From Pseudomonas sp. GR 6-02 (GTDB lineage: Bacteria > Pseudomonadota > Gammaproteobacteria > Pseudomonadales > Pseudomonadaceae): a DNA stretch of 64,000 nt. The DNA lies in contig NZ_CP011567.1 in NCBI RefSeq assembly GCF_001655615.1, positions 2,365,001 through 2,429,000 on the forward strand. The letters are read 5' to 3'. Made by a program: the position numbers and the translations under genes. Under the pieces are notes generated by a model. That model had not been told where the DNA came from, searched no databases, and was given only the letters and a program-made list of their open reading frames with translations. Positions 41,400 through 50,220 of this stretch are shown here, one piece after another. The stretch's first letter is position 1. The number at the start of each line of letters is the position of its first letter.

Positions 41400-42068
41400 A
41401 TGCAATTCGCTCCCGCTTACATTGAGCGTCAGCCCCTGACTGCCGAGGAGGAGGCTTACAACTTTCTGCTGGAAGCGATCTGTGGCGGTCGTTACCGCAA
41501 AGGCGACCGGTTGATCGCCGAGGACATCGCCACTGAGATCGGCATGAGCCGCATGCCGGTGCGCGAAGCCTTCCGACGCCTCGATGCTCAAGGCCTGGTG
41601 ACCTTGCGGCCTAACCGCGGGGCGATAGTCAGCGGCCTGAACATCGACGAACTGCACGAAGTCTTCGAGATGCGCAGTGCCCTCGAGGGCCTGGCCATCC
41701 GCGTCGCCGTAGCCAAGATCGGTGAGCGTCAGCTGGCGGCTCTGGAACGCATGCTGGACGAGATGGATGACTACCGCGACGAAAGCGCGGAATGGGTCAG
41801 CCGTCATCGGGCTTTCCATGAATACCTGTGCAGCCTCAGCGGCCGTCCGCGTTTGATGAAGCAAATCTCGGCCCTGTACTCGCTGATCGAGGCGCCCATG
41901 CGCCTGTGGCTGCAACACGGTGAGAAGCCCTTGAGTGCCCGCCAGGAACACGCGGTGATCCTTGATGCCATTCGCTCAGGCGATGCCGACCAGGCCGAGT
42001 CGGTGGTGCGTCAGCACATCGAGGGCACAGTGCCGGCGCTGATTCAGTTCCTGCAATCGGAAAAATAG
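41400..42068 (+). CDS. GntR/FadR-family (FCD) regulator
   Basis: 222 aa from ATG 41400 (AAGGGTGA upstream). Winged HTH (EEAYNFLLEAICGGRYRKGDRLIAEDIATEIGMSRMPVREAFRRL) and helical FCD domain with metal-binding His residues (RHRAFHEYL, RQHIEGTV). It is the first gene before an amino-acid-type ABC importer and gamma-glutamyltransferase and probably regulates them. ATCCATGGAT and AATTGGATACAA between its promoter and start resemble GntR operators. Having a sigma-54 promoter in front of a GntR gene is unusual. Confidence 0.88.
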   Translation: MQFAPAYIERQPLTAEEEAYNFLLEAICGGRYRKGDRLIAEDIATEIGMSRMPVREAFRRLDAQGLVTLRPNRGAIVSGLNIDELHEVFEMRSALEGLAIRVAVAKIGERQLAALERMLDEMDDYRDESAEWVSRHRAFHEYLCSLSGRPRLMKQISALYSLIEAPMRLWLQHGEKPLSARQEHAVILDAIRSGDADQAESVVRQHIEGTVPALIQFLQSEK

Positions 42069-42070
42069 AA

Positions 42071-42086
42071 TCGGGCTCGAGCCCGA
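42071..42086. promoter_or_regulatory. 16-bp perfect palindrome before the ABC operon
   Basis: TCGGGCTCGAGCCCGA lies 3 bp after the GntR stop. It may be a stem-loop attenuating read-through or an operator. TTGACT (42094-42099) with ACTAAA 17 bp later offers a weak separate promoter for the importer genes. Confidence 0.5.
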
Positions 42087-42140
42087 CCGTGTGTTGACTT
42101 TGAGTACTGCCCCGTTACTAAACAACTGGAGTGTCTGGTC

Positions 42141-42947
42141 ATGCATAAACGCCGTGTGTTGCTTGCTGCTGTATCCCTGGGACTCTGCGCACAGTGGGCG
42201 TTCGCCACGCCCCAAGTGCCGGAACGACTGCAAAAGGCCGAAAAACTCACGTATTGCTCGGGCATGGACTCGCCACCCTTGGTGTCTTTCGATGAGGCGC
42301 AAAAACCCAGGGGCCTGACTGTCGATCTGGGGCTGGAAATCGCCAAACGGCTCGGAGACAAACCGGTGCAATGGCGGGTCATTCCATTCTCCGGGTTGCT
42401 GCCGGCATTGCTCGCCCAGCAGTGCGACATGATCGTTGATCAGCTGTTCGACAAGCCCGAACGCCGGGAAGTGATCGACATCGTCAACTACATGTATTCC
42501 AGCCAGTCAGTGGTCGTTCCCAAAGGCAATCCCAAGGGCATCAAAACCCTGGATGGACTGTCTGGGCACAAGGTGGCAGTGCTCAATGGCTCCACGATCA
42601 AAACCTTGTTGGACGCCGAGAATGAAAAGCTCACCAAGGCTGGCAAGACACCGATGAAACTGGTGGTTTACAACAGTGATACTGACGCCTTCCAGGCGCT
42701 GCGTATCAGTCAGGTGGACGCTTACGGCACCACCGTAGAAACAGCAGGTTACTACGCCGCAATGGCGCCTGATTTATTCGAGGAGGGGGTGCCAGCCTTC
42801 AGCCGGATTCTCACGGGTTTAGGGACCCGCAAGGATGATTCCCAGCTCACCACCGCAGTACAGCAGATCATCAGTGACATGCGCAGTGACGGCAGTTATG
42901 TGCAGTTGTTGAGCAAATGGCATGTTTCCAGCGACACACTCGACTGA
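42141..42947 (+). CDS. ABC transporter periplasmic substrate-binding protein (family 3)
   Basis: 268 aa with a Sec signal (cleavage after WAFA). SBP_bac_3 pattern: YCSGMDSPPLVSFDEAQKPRGLTVDLGLEIAKRLG, then QQCDMIVDQLFDKPERREVIDIVNYM, and VAVLNGSTIKTLL. Binds polar amino acids or small peptides; the ligand is not evident. Proximity to gamma-glutamyltransferase suggests a glutamyl compound (inference). First gene of the importer operon, 12 bp before the permease. Confidence 0.9.
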   Translation: MHKRRVLLAAVSLGLCAQWAFATPQVPERLQKAEKLTYCSGMDSPPLVSFDEAQKPRGLTVDLGLEIAKRLGDKPVQWRVIPFSGLLPALLAQQCDMIVDQLFDKPERREVIDIVNYMYSSQSVVVPKGNPKGIKTLDGLSGHKVAVLNGSTIKTLLDAENEKLTKAGKTPMKLVVYNSDTDAFQALRISQVDAYGTTVETAGYYAAMAPDLFEEGVPAFSRILTGLGTRKDDSQLTTAVQQIISDMRSDGSYVQLLSKWHVSSDTLD

Positions 42948-42959
42948 GGCGAGCGCTCG

Positions 42960-43733
42960 ATGAATTTCAATTGGGATGTGTTCTGGCAATACCTTTTGCA
43001 GCCCAGCGGGGTGTACCTCACTGGGCTCTGGTTGACCTGCCTGATCAGTGTGCTGGCAATGGTGTTGGGCTGCGTGCTTGGGCTGGCAGCGGCGCTGATG
43101 CGTCTGTCGCGCAACCCGTTGCTCAACCTGCCGGTACGGTTCTATGTGTGGCTGATGCGCGGCACTCCGCTGTTGGTGCAAATCGTTTTTCTCTATACCG
43201 CATTGGCGGCCGGCGGCATCTTCCGTTTCGAGGACGTGGAACTGTTTGGTTTGGTGGTGCCGGGCAATATTCAGGCAGCGATCATCGCCCTGGGCCTGAA
43301 CGAAGGTGCCTACATGGCCGAGATCATTCGTGCCGGGATCGGCGCTGTCGACAAGGGACAGTATGAGGCTGGGCGTTCGCTGGGCATGACCTTCGCCAAA
43401 ATGATGCGGCGTATCGTTTTGCCTCAGGCGTTCCGGGTCATCGTTCCGCCGTTGGGCAACGAATTCAACGTGATGCTCAAGAATACGACGCTGGTCAGCG
43501 TGATTGGCGTGCAGGAGTTGCTGCTGAGTACGCAAATGGTCACGTCGGCGACATTCCGGGTATTTGAACTGTACCTGGTGGTGGCGATTTATTTCCTGCT
43601 GCTGACCACCCTCTGGGGCTTCTTCCAGCGTTGGCTGGAAGCGCGTTTCGGACAGTCCGATCGACCCGCACCGCCAGCGGCCGGCAGTCGCATGTTTGGC
43701 CGCGGCACGCTCAAATTGCTGAGAGGGCGTTAA
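42960..43733 (+). CDS. ABC transporter permease, polar amino acid type
   Basis: 257 aa, five or so TM helices. Typical HisMQ features: [20 protein letters not shown], the RGTPLLVQI loop, and the EAA motif [22 protein letters not shown] that contacts the ATPase. Only one permease gene is present, so the complex would be a homodimer. Ends 2 bp before the ATPase start. Confidence 0.92.
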   Translation: MNFNWDVFWQYLLQPSGVYLTGLWLTCLISVLAMVLGCVLGLAAALMRLSRNPLLNLPVRFYVWLMRGTPLLVQIVFLYTALAAGGIFRFEDVELFGLVVPGNIQAAIIALGLNEGAYMAEIIRAGIGAVDKGQYEAGRSLGMTFAKMMRRIVLPQAFRVIVPPLGNEFNVMLKNTTLVSVIGVQELLLSTQMVTSATFRVFELYLVVAIYFLLLTTLWGFFQRWLEARFGQSDRPAPPAAGSRMFGRGTLKLLRGR

Positions 43734-43735
43734 GC

Positions 43736-44515
43736 ATGGCGCACAAAAGTGAAGAACTGATTATCGAGGCCCTGGACATTCATAAGTCTTTTGGCGACCT
43801 GGAGATTCTCAAGGGGATTTCCTTGCAGGTGCGGCGCGGTGAAGTGGTGGTGTTGATCGGTGCATCGGGTTCAGGCAAGACCACCTTCATTCGCTGCATT
43901 AATCTGCTGGAGGACATTCAAGGCGGGCGCATACGCGTCAACGGTCGCTCCATGGGGTATCGCGAGCGCGCCGACGGCAGCCTGGTGCGCGACTCCGAGC
44001 GCAACATCGCTCGCCAGCGTCGGGACATCGGCATGGTCTTTCAACGTTTCAATCTGTTCCCCCACATGACCGCGCTGGAAAACATCATTGAGGCACCGAT
44101 CCAGGTGCTCGGCGTGCCACGCGCCGAAGCGTTGGAACAGGCCCGGGCCTTGCTCGCCCGGGTCGGTCTGGCGGACAAGGCCATGCATTACCCGTCGATG
44201 TTGTCCGGTGGACAGCAGCAGCGCGTGGCGATCGCCCGGGCGCTGGCGATGAAACCTCAAGCCATGCTGTTCGACGAGCCCACCAGCGCCCTGGATCCGG
44301 AAACCGTCGGCGAGGTCCTGCAGGTGATGAAGCAGTTGGCCGATGACGGCATGACCATGGTAGTGGTCACCCATGAAATGGGTTTTGCCCGGGAAGTCGC
44401 TGATCGCGTGGTGGTTCTCGATCAGGGCGAACTGATTGAGCAGGGGCCGCCGGAGCAGATCTTCAGTCGACCGACACACCCGCGAACTCGGGCCTTTCTC
44501 AGTCGCGTGCTGTGA
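43736..44515 (+). CDS. ABC transporter ATP-binding protein, amino acid type
   Basis: 259 aa from ATG 43736. Walker [10 protein letters not shown], signature LSGGQQQR, Walker [14 protein letters not shown]-loop VVTHEMGF. The Q-loop [14 protein letters not shown] is typical of the GlnQ/HisP class. Forms the energy-coupling unit of the preceding permease. A 24-nt serine/glutamate leader precedes the first beta strand. Confidence 0.94.
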   Translation: MAHKSEELIIEALDIHKSFGDLEILKGISLQVRRGEVVVLIGASGSGKTTFIRCINLLEDIQGGRIRVNGRSMGYRERADGSLVRDSERNIARQRRDIGMVFQRFNLFPHMTALENIIEAPIQVLGVPRAEALEQARALLARVGLADKAMHYPSMLSGGQQQRVAIARALAMKPQAMLFDEPTSALDPETVGEVLQVMKQLADDGMTMVVVTHEMGFAREVADRVVVLDQGELIEQGPPEQIFSRPTHPRTRAFLSRVL

Positions 44516-44596
44516 CCTTCTCAGTCAGGGTTTTTTACCCGGCAATGGAACCGGATACCTGCGGCCATTGAATCTTTGTTTGGAAGAGCTTTTGCC

Positions 44597-46207
44597 ATGT
44601 TGAAATTTTCTGCCCACGAATATCCCTATCCGTCGCAACGTCAGAGTGTGTTTGCCCGCCGTGGCATGGTCGCGGCTTCACAGCCACTGGCCGCCGAGGC
44701 CGGCATCGAAATCATGCGCAACGGCGGCAATGCCATTGATGCCGCGATCGCTACAGCGGCGGCGCTAACGGTAGTTGAACCCACCGGCTGCGGCTTGGGC
44801 GGCGACGCCTTTGCTCTGGTCTGGAGCAAAGGCCAATTGCACGGACTGAACGGCAACGGCCAAGCGCCGGCGGCACTGACGATCGATGCAGTCAAGGCGT
44901 GTGGTCACGAGCGGATGCCGCTTTATGGCTGGACGCCGGTCACGGTGCCCGGTTGTCCTTCGGCCTGGGCGGAGTTGTCCAGACGGTTCGGCAAGCTGCC
45001 CTTTGCCGAGTTGCTGCAGCCCGCGATCAGTCTGGCCCGGGAGGGCTTCCCAGTGTCGCCGGTGGTCGCCCGACAATGGCAGACTGCTCTGGATGAATTC
45101 AGCCCCCATCGAGACCCGGTGCTAGACGCCTGGTTCGACACGTTCCTGATTGATGGCCGTGCGCCAAAGGCCGGTGAATTATTCCGCAACCCGGCGCAAG
45201 CCCGAACGCTGGAAGAACTGGCGGACAGCGCTTGCGAAAGCCTCTATCGCGGCGCTCTGGCTCAGCGGCTGGATGCCCATTCCCGCGCCACCGGCGGCTA
45301 CCTGCGAGCCAGCGACCTGCAGGACTATCGCGCCCAATGGGTGGACCCGATCAGCATCAATTACCGCGGCTACGATGTGTGGGAAATCCCTCCAAGCGGG
45401 CAAGGATTGGTGGCCCTGATGACCCTGAAAATCCTTCAGGGTTTCGACTTCGATCACCGAGACAGCCAGCAGACCTGGCATCGTCAATTGGAAGCCATGA
45501 AGCTGGCCTACAGCGATGGCCTGCATTACATCACCGATCCGCTGCACATGCGTGTGGCGGTGGCTGATCTTCTCAGCGACACCTATAGCAGCCAACGCCG
45601 TGAACAGATCGTTGATCAGGCTCAGCAACCTGATCCCGGCGATCCTCACGCCAGCGGTACGGTGTACCTGGCCACGGCAGATGCGCAGGGCAATATGGTG
45701 TCCTTCATCCAGAGTAACTACCACGGCTTCGGTTCTGGCGTGGTGCTGCCAGACAGCGGCATCGCCTTGCAGAACCGTGGGCAGGAATTCAGTCTCGACC
45801 CTGACCACGCCAACTGCCTGGCACCGGGCAAAAAGACCTTCCACACCATCATTCCTGGCTTCATCAGTAAAGGTGACGCGCCGGTGGGACCGTTCGGCGT
45901 CATGGGTGGCTACATGCAGCCCCAAGGCCATGTGCAGATGGTCATGAACCTGGTGGATTTTGGTCTCAATCCTCAAGCTGCGCTGGACGCACCGCGATGG
46001 CAATGGCTGGGAGGCATGAAAGTCGGCATCGAGCAGGGGGCGTCGAGGGACTTGGCCGCTTCGCTGGCCCGGCGCGGACATAAGGTTCAGGTCGATTGCG
46101 ACCTGATCAACTATGGCCGAGGGCAGATCATCATCCGCGACCCGGACACCGGTGTGTTGTGCGGCGGCACCGAGCCGCGGGCCGATTCCCATATTGCTGT
46201 GTGGTAA
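44597..46207 (+). CDS. Gamma-glutamyltransferase family protein
   Basis: 536 aa from ATG 44597 (GGAAGAG upstream). Ntn-hydrolase: the autoprocessing nucleophile is Thr355 in HASGTVYLATAD, with the GFGSGVVLPDSGIALQNRG and NYHGF regions behind it and GGNAIDAAIATAAALTVVEP near the N-terminus. There is no signal peptide, unlike periplasmic GGT, so this belongs to the cytoplasmic YwrD-like group. It could cleave gamma-glutamyl compounds after import by the neighbouring ABC system. Last gene of the unit. Confidence 0.9.
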   Translation: MLKFSAHEYPYPSQRQSVFARRGMVAASQPLAAEAGIEIMRNGGNAIDAAIATAAALTVVEPTGCGLGGDAFALVWSKGQLHGLNGNGQAPAALTIDAVKACGHERMPLYGWTPVTVPGCPSAWAELSRRFGKLPFAELLQPAISLAREGFPVSPVVARQWQTALDEFSPHRDPVLDAWFDTFLIDGRAPKAGELFRNPAQARTLEELADSACESLYRGALAQRLDAHSRATGGYLRASDLQDYRAQWVDPISINYRGYDVWEIPPSGQGLVALMTLKILQGFDFDHRDSQQTWHRQLEAMKLAYSDGLHYITDPLHMRVAVADLLSDTYSSQRREQIVDQAQQPDPGDPHASGTVYLATADAQGNMVSFIQSNYHGFGSGVVLPDSGIALQNRGQEFSLDPDHANCLAPGKKTFHTIIPGFISKGDAPVGPFGVMGGYMQPQGHVQMVMNLVDFGLNPQAALDAPRWQWLGGMKVGIEQGASRDLAASLARRGHKVQVDCDLINYGRGQIIIRDPDTGVLCGGTEPRADSHIAVW

Positions 46208-46258
46208 CGGGTAGCTGAAAACAAACGAAGACGACTCGGTCTCTTCTGCGTGAAAAAT

Positions 46259-46295
46259 ACGCTGTGCATCCGTGCGCGGAACTGATGCACAGCGT
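46259..46295 (+). terminator. Long hairpin after the gamma-glutamyltransferase gene
   Basis: ACGCTGTGCATC (46259-46270) pairs perfectly over 12 bp with GATGCACAGCGT (46284-46295) around a 13-nt loop, 51 bp after the stop. There is no T tract, so it may be a rho-type or mRNA-protecting structure. Confidence 0.55.
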
Positions 46296-46393
46296 GGCCT
46301 CGCGTGTTCTCTAGCCTTCTTCGACTGGACGTGGTTGGGGCGCGGTAGGTTCAGTGGAGATTGCTGGGGCTTAGAGGGGCTGCTCGCTCGCAT

Positions 46394-46418
46394 CCCCAGA
46401 AACGACAAAGCCCTGAAA
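46394..46418. repeat. Half copy of the tRNA-Ser-type terminator repeat
   Basis: CCCCAGAAACGACAAAGCCC continuing TGAAA is identical to the left half of 57471-57495 (near tRNA-Ser) and close to 28406, but the right arm of the hairpin is missing. This is a truncated copy, marking a recombination or deletion point. Confidence 0.6.
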
Positions 46419-46466
46419 ACACTTCAAAACCACTGATTGCTAAAGCAATCAGGATCCGAAAGTAGC

Positions 46467-46660
46467 TCACTCGGTCGAAGGGACGGATGCTTTGCTGCCC
46501 AAGCGGATCAGCTCATTGGAAAAACACAGGCCGACGATGATCAGTACTGCCCCTGCGTACAGGCTTTCGCGCGGTACTTCATTGAGCACCACAAACGCCA
46601 GCAGCGCGGCGAACAACGGCTCGGTCAGCATTGCATTGATGACGATCCCTGTCGCTGATT
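46467..46660 (-). pseudogene. EamA/DMT transporter, C-terminal fragment
   Basis: The reading INAMLTEPLFAALLAFVVLNEVPRESLYAGAVLIIVGLCF is the last two helices of an EamA transporter (E-P-x-x-A...LNE). Upstream on the same strand the reading turns into unrelated sequence, and no N-terminal two-thirds is found, so the gene is truncated. It ends near the half terminator repeat at 46394. Confidence 0.7.
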
Positions 46661-46993
46661 TGTCGTTCGATAGAATGCCGCCCCACATCGATGGGACGTT
46701 TACTCCCATGCATCGCCGTGAAGGAGTGCTGAAGCGGATGGTTGAGGTGATTGCGGGTGGCGAGAAAAACGACTTTGGCCTTGGCAATCATCGGAATATG
46801 CTCGGCGAGCTCGATAAATCAAGTCAAGGCCTTGAAGGTAGTCAGATACGGCAACAGCGTTAAGCCACTTACTCCTTCCGGGCAGATTCCGGAGCAGGGA
46901 TAATGCGCCTTTCCCACCAATCGGGTGAATCAATCGCCCAGCACAAGCAGCCGCCCGGACTCGGCTGCCAGCACTACAGGAAGGAGCTTTTAC
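46661..46993. other. Degenerate region between EamA fragment and HAD gene
   Basis: 333 bp. Short minus-strand readings such as MIAKAKVVFLATRNHLNHPLQ look like coding debris of another gene, but no intact frame survives. AAGGAGC at the right end is the ribosome site of the HAD gene. Confidence 0.4.
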
Positions 46994-47650
46994 ATGTCAT
47001 ACCGGCTTGCCATTTTCGACTTCGACGGCACGCTCGCTGATTCTTTTCCGTTCTTTGTTTCGGTGTTCAACCAGGTCGCTGACAGGCACGCATTCAGTCG
47101 AATTCACCCGCAAGAGTTGGACGGTCTGCGCAAGCAGGGGGCTCGGGAGATCATGGCTCATATCGGAATGCCTCGCTGGAAGTTGCCTCTGGTGGCGCGA
47201 ACCTTCATGAGCTTGATGAAGAAACATCGAAGCTCGATCCCACTGTTCAATAACATTGCAAATACCCTCGCCCATCTTGACGAGAGAGGACTGATTCTGG
47301 CGGTGGTATCTTCTAACTCCCAAGAAAATATCAAGCAAATTTTGGGCTCCAGCTGTCAACATATCCGGGCCTTCGAGTGCGGCGCCTCCATTTTCGGCAA
47401 GGCGTCTCGCTTGCGCCGTGTCATGCGCAAATTCGACGTGGCGCAAGAGGAAGTTATCTACATCGGCGACCAACCTACGGATGGTGAAGCAGCTGCGACT
47501 GCCGGTATCGCCTTTGGTGCGGTCGCCTGGGGGTATGGAGCATATGATGCATTCCACAGTCTTCAATCCCATGAGTGGTTCGCCGATGTGAGCGAATTAC
47601 GGCGACTGGCAGGAAGTGATACGCACCTTGAGTCATCCGCAAGTTTATAG
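46994..47650 (+). CDS. HAD-superfamily hydrolase
   Basis: 218 aa from ATG 46994 with AAGGAGC upstream. Motif I FDFDGTLAD (nucleophile Asp9, Asp11), motif II VVSSNS, motif III lysine in GKASRLRR, motif IV YIGDQPTDGEAA. A helical cap of the phosphoglycolate-phosphatase type follows motif I. Likely a small-molecule phosphatase; substrate unknown. Base composition is slightly less GC-rich than neighbours, and it sits among remnants. Confidence 0.85.
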   Translation: MSYRLAIFDFDGTLADSFPFFVSVFNQVADRHAFSRIHPQELDGLRKQGAREIMAHIGMPRWKLPLVARTFMSLMKKHRSSIPLFNNIANTLAHLDERGLILAVVSSNSQENIKQILGSSCQHIRAFECGASIFGKASRLRRVMRKFDVAQEEVIYIGDQPTDGEAAATAGIAFGAVAWGYGAYDAFHSLQSHEWFADVSELRRLAGSDTHLESSASL

Positions 47651-47803
47651 GCTTGACCATTGAGTGGCGATTTCAGCCGATTTCAACAATCAGCCTCTGG
47701 CCGAAAGCTGTCAGTGGTGAGGGGAAACTTTCGACCCAAGGCAGCCGTTGAGACCTATGTGTTGTCGCTTTATGTTATTCGTTTTCATGGAGGATTCTGA
47801 CTG

Positions 47804-48373
47804 ATGGCACGCGTGGGATTGATACTGACACCCGGTTTTGCGGACTGGGAATATGCTTTCATTGCAGGAACCGCATCCCCGTTCTACGGGATCGACGTTA
47901 GGTTTTTCGCCTCTACTACGGGACAGTTCCGCTCGCAGGGTGGATTGGCAGTAACTGTGAATTGCAGCTTGCAACAATGCCTGGACTGGAAACCGGACGT
48001 TGTTGTCGTCATCGGTGGAATGATCTGGGAACGTGCAGATGCACCGGATATTCGGGACTTTCTTCATACTAGTCGTTCAAGTGGCGCGACAATTGCCGGT
48101 ATCTGTGGGGGAACGCTGGCACTTGCGAGAGCCGGGCTTCTCGACACGGTTTCTCATACCTCGAACAGCGCTGACTTTTTACAACAGAATGCCGCAGGTT
48201 ATGAAGGGTCCTCGCTTTATCGAAGCAGTCCAGTAGCTGTGGTTGCTGACCGCATCATAACTGCGCCAGGTCCTGCACCCGTTAGCTTTACCTGCGCAGT
48301 GTTCGAAGCTGCCGGGTTATCTTCAGAGATCATTTCTCAGTTCAGGTCAATGTTGGCAGCAGAACACGGGTGA
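47804..48373 (+). CDS. DJ-1/PfpI family protein
   Basis: 189 aa, GGAGG ahead of the ATG. The nucleophile elbow is AGICGGTLALA (Cys101) with Glu16 (DWEYAF) as the usual acidic partner. The family includes glyoxalase III-type deglycases, chaperones and amidotransferase-like proteins of unknown action. The YdeA-like form with PDVVVVIGGMIWE fits the type 1 glutamine-amidotransferase-like subgroup. Monocistronic, next to a MITE-like repeat. Confidence 0.85.
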   Translation: MARVGLILTPGFADWEYAFIAGTASPFYGIDVRFFASTTGQFRSQGGLAVTVNCSLQQCLDWKPDVVVVIGGMIWERADAPDIRDFLHTSRSSGATIAGICGGTLALARAGLLDTVSHTSNSADFLQQNAAGYEGSSLYRSSPVAVVADRIITAPGPAPVSFTCAVFEAAGLSSEIISQFRSMLAAEHG

Positions 48374-48428
48374 CCGCTTCGTCCTGAAAAAACAGCCAAC
48401 CAGGTGATGTGCTCGAGAGTCCGCTCTT

Positions 48429-48593
48429 GGCCGATTCTGTTGAAAAAGTCGGCTTCGGTTTCCACGGCAGAAAAGTACGTGCCTGAGATTTAAATCTGTG
48501 TTTTGGGCAGAAGGTTCAGGACTCGGATTTCAATCTCGGACGCGTACTTTTCTGATGCGCAAACCAAGGCCGACTTTTTCAACAGAATCGGCC
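48429..48593. mobile_element. MITE-like 165-bp palindromic element
   Basis: 25-bp perfect terminal inverted repeats at 48429-48453 and 48569-48593 (ends GGCCGATTCTGTTGAAAAAG and its complement). Inside, CAGAAAAGTACG (48468-48479) is inverted at 48543-48554, and CCTGAGATTTAAATC mirrors GATTTCAATCTCGG with few mismatches, so nearly the whole element folds into one long stem. It has no coding capacity. The termini look like transposase-recognised ends (an IS1182- or IS5-like family from memory), moved in trans. Confidence 0.8.
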
Positions 48594-48611
48594 CGAAAGC
48601 TTCAAAAAAAT

Positions 48612-48629
48612 GCCCGGACTTAGCCGGGC
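48612..48629. terminator. Bidirectional hairpin terminator
   Basis: GCCCGG (48612-48617) pairs with CCGGGC (48624-48629); A-runs at 48604-48610 and 48635-48642 give T tracts in both directions. Serves the small minus-strand gene at 48644 and possibly the plus strand. Confidence 0.8.
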
Positions 48630-48643
48630 TCGTTAAAAAAAAT

Positions 48644-48805
48644 TCAGCGCGAATCCACCTCTTTCGCGATCTCGACGGATGATTTTTCCCTGTGCCTCTG
48701 AAGCCAGCTATAGAACGCATGTACCGGATGGAGGACGGCGGTAAGCACGCCAAGCAGCAGGATGATGAAAATGATGATCAGCGGGATGCTTTCGTGCGAG
48801 AACAT
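48644..48805 (-). CDS. Small single-pass membrane protein
   Basis: 53 aa with AGGAG nine bases before the ATG. One TM helix (IPLIIIFIILLLGVLTAVLH) then a basic cytoplasmic tail (SWLQRHREKSSVEIAKEVDSR). Terminator directly downstream. A real small gene on context; function unknown. Confidence 0.68.
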   Translation of the reverse strand: MFSHESIPLIIIFIILLLGVLTAVLHPVHAFYSWLQRHREKSSVEIAKEVDSR

Positions 48806-49154
48806 GGTGGGTTACTCCTGTATTCACTATGTCGGAACCCACAGGCTAGACGCATAGAACAATGTTTTTGATGAACGTATATTCATCCTCGGGTTCGTCA
48901 ATTGTGCTACGGGGAGAGTCGCCAAACTGATTATGAATGTGCTTTGTACGGTGGCTGTGGCGAGGCCGAGATCTACTGCTTAAGCATCAAACTGCGCCAT
49001 AGGATCACAGTTGGTGCTACAGGCACGACGTCCGTTTGTTGCGCTTCCGGTTTCGGCAACTCTAGTGTCGTCAACTCGCTCAGCCCGGATGAAGAATGCT
49101 GGCGTGCTAAAAGTTTGTCGGGCTCTTCGGTCGACTCATCGATAGGCGGCTTAG
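48806..49154. other. Intergenic region without supported gene
   Basis: 349 bp. A minus-strand frame of 61 codons (48973-49158) overlaps the oxidoreductase stop as ATGA but has no ribosome site and weak coding character. Nothing else recognised. Confidence 0.45.
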
Positions 49155-50153
49155 TCATTTGATCGAAACAACGACCTTGCCTTTGGCTCGTCCCTGCTCG
49201 ACATACTTCAACGCCTCTGCCGTTGATTCAAAGGGGAAGGCGCGGTCAATCACCGGTTTGATGATGCCGGCCTCGATGAGCGCGGTTATTTGTTGCAGTT
49301 GGGCGCCGTTGGCCCGCATGAATACAAACCTGTAGCTGACGTCCTGCTTGCGCGCCTTGCGCCGAATACCGAGGCTCAGCAGGCGCATGACTTGTTGCAA
49401 TGGCCAGGACAATCCTTGCTCCTGCGCGAACTGCGCAGTGGGTGGCCCAGAGATGGAAATGAGCTGGCCTCCGGGCTTGAGCACTTTGAGTGACTTCTCC
49501 AGGACATCGGTGCCGAGACTGTTCAACACCACGTCGTAGTCGTGCAAGACACTTTCGAAGTTCTGCTTTTTGTAGTCGATCACCAAATCGGCCCCCAATG
49601 CCTTCACCCATTCGACATTCGCAGTGCTGGTGGTTGTAGCGACAAACGCACCGAGGTGTTTGGCGAGCTGGATGGCGAGGGTGCCGACGCCGCCGGAGCC
49701 GGCGTGAATCAGCACTTTCTGACCCTTTTTCAGTTGGGCGGTTTCGACCAGCACTTGCCAGGCGGTCAGTGCAACCAAGGGGAGGGATGCGGCTTGTGCC
49801 ATGCTGGTATTGGCAGGTTTCAGGGCGATCGCGTTCTCGTTCACGGCGATCAATTCGGCGAACGTGCCGATCCGCGCTTCCGGTGGGCGAGCGTACACTT
49901 CGTCTCCCGGTTTGAAGCGTGTCACCTTCGAGCCCACCTCAATCACGACGCCTGCCAGATCGTTACCCAGGATCAACGGAAATGAGTAGGGCAGGATCAG
50001 CTTGAATTCGCCTTTGCTGATCTTCGAATCCAGTGCGTTGACGCTACTGGCGTGTACCTCGATCAAAACGTCGTGGGCACTCACTGCGGGGGCGGGAGCT
50101 TCGCCAATCCGCCCGGGGTTCTTGCCATAGCGATCAATTAGAAATGCTTTCAT
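49155..50153 (-). CDS. NADP-dependent MDR oxidoreductase (quinone-reductase-like)
   Basis: 332 aa from ATG 50153. Medium-chain dehydrogenase fold: GNDLAGVVIEVGSKVTRFKPGDEVYARP and the Rossmann motif IHAGSGGVGTLAIQLAKHLGA; lobe cysteines for structural zinc are missing, as in zeta-crystallin/quinone reductases. Likely reduces quinones or activated alkenes with NADPH. Last gene of a four-gene minus-strand operon with OYE, SDR and hydrolase. Confidence 0.88.
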   Translation of the reverse strand: MKAFLIDRYGKNPGRIGEAPAPAVSAHDVLIEVHASSVNALDSKISKGEFKLILPYSFPLILGNDLAGVVIEVGSKVTRFKPGDEVYARPPEARIGTFAELIAVNENAIALKPANTSMAQAASLPLVALTAWQVLVETAQLKKGQKVLIHAGSGGVGTLAIQLAKHLGAFVATTTSTANVEWVKALGADLVIDYKKQNFESVLHDYDVVLNSLGTDVLEKSLKVLKPGGQLISISGPPTAQFAQEQGLSWPLQQVMRLLSLGIRRKARKQDVSYRFVFMRANGAQLQQITALIEAGIIKPVIDRAFPFESTAEALKYVEQGRAKGKVVVSIK

Positions 50154-50220
50154 CGTGGTGCGGCTCTTGTCGGTTGTAAGGAGGGTAGCCGGTGTGTTGC
50201 GGCGTTGCTGCGCCGTGTTG

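Noticed and set aside
48973..49158. 61-codon minus-strand frame overlapping the MDR gene stop as ATGA
   Set aside because: No ribosome site beyond the overlap, low-complexity reading, no domain; kept only as a possibility in the gap entry.
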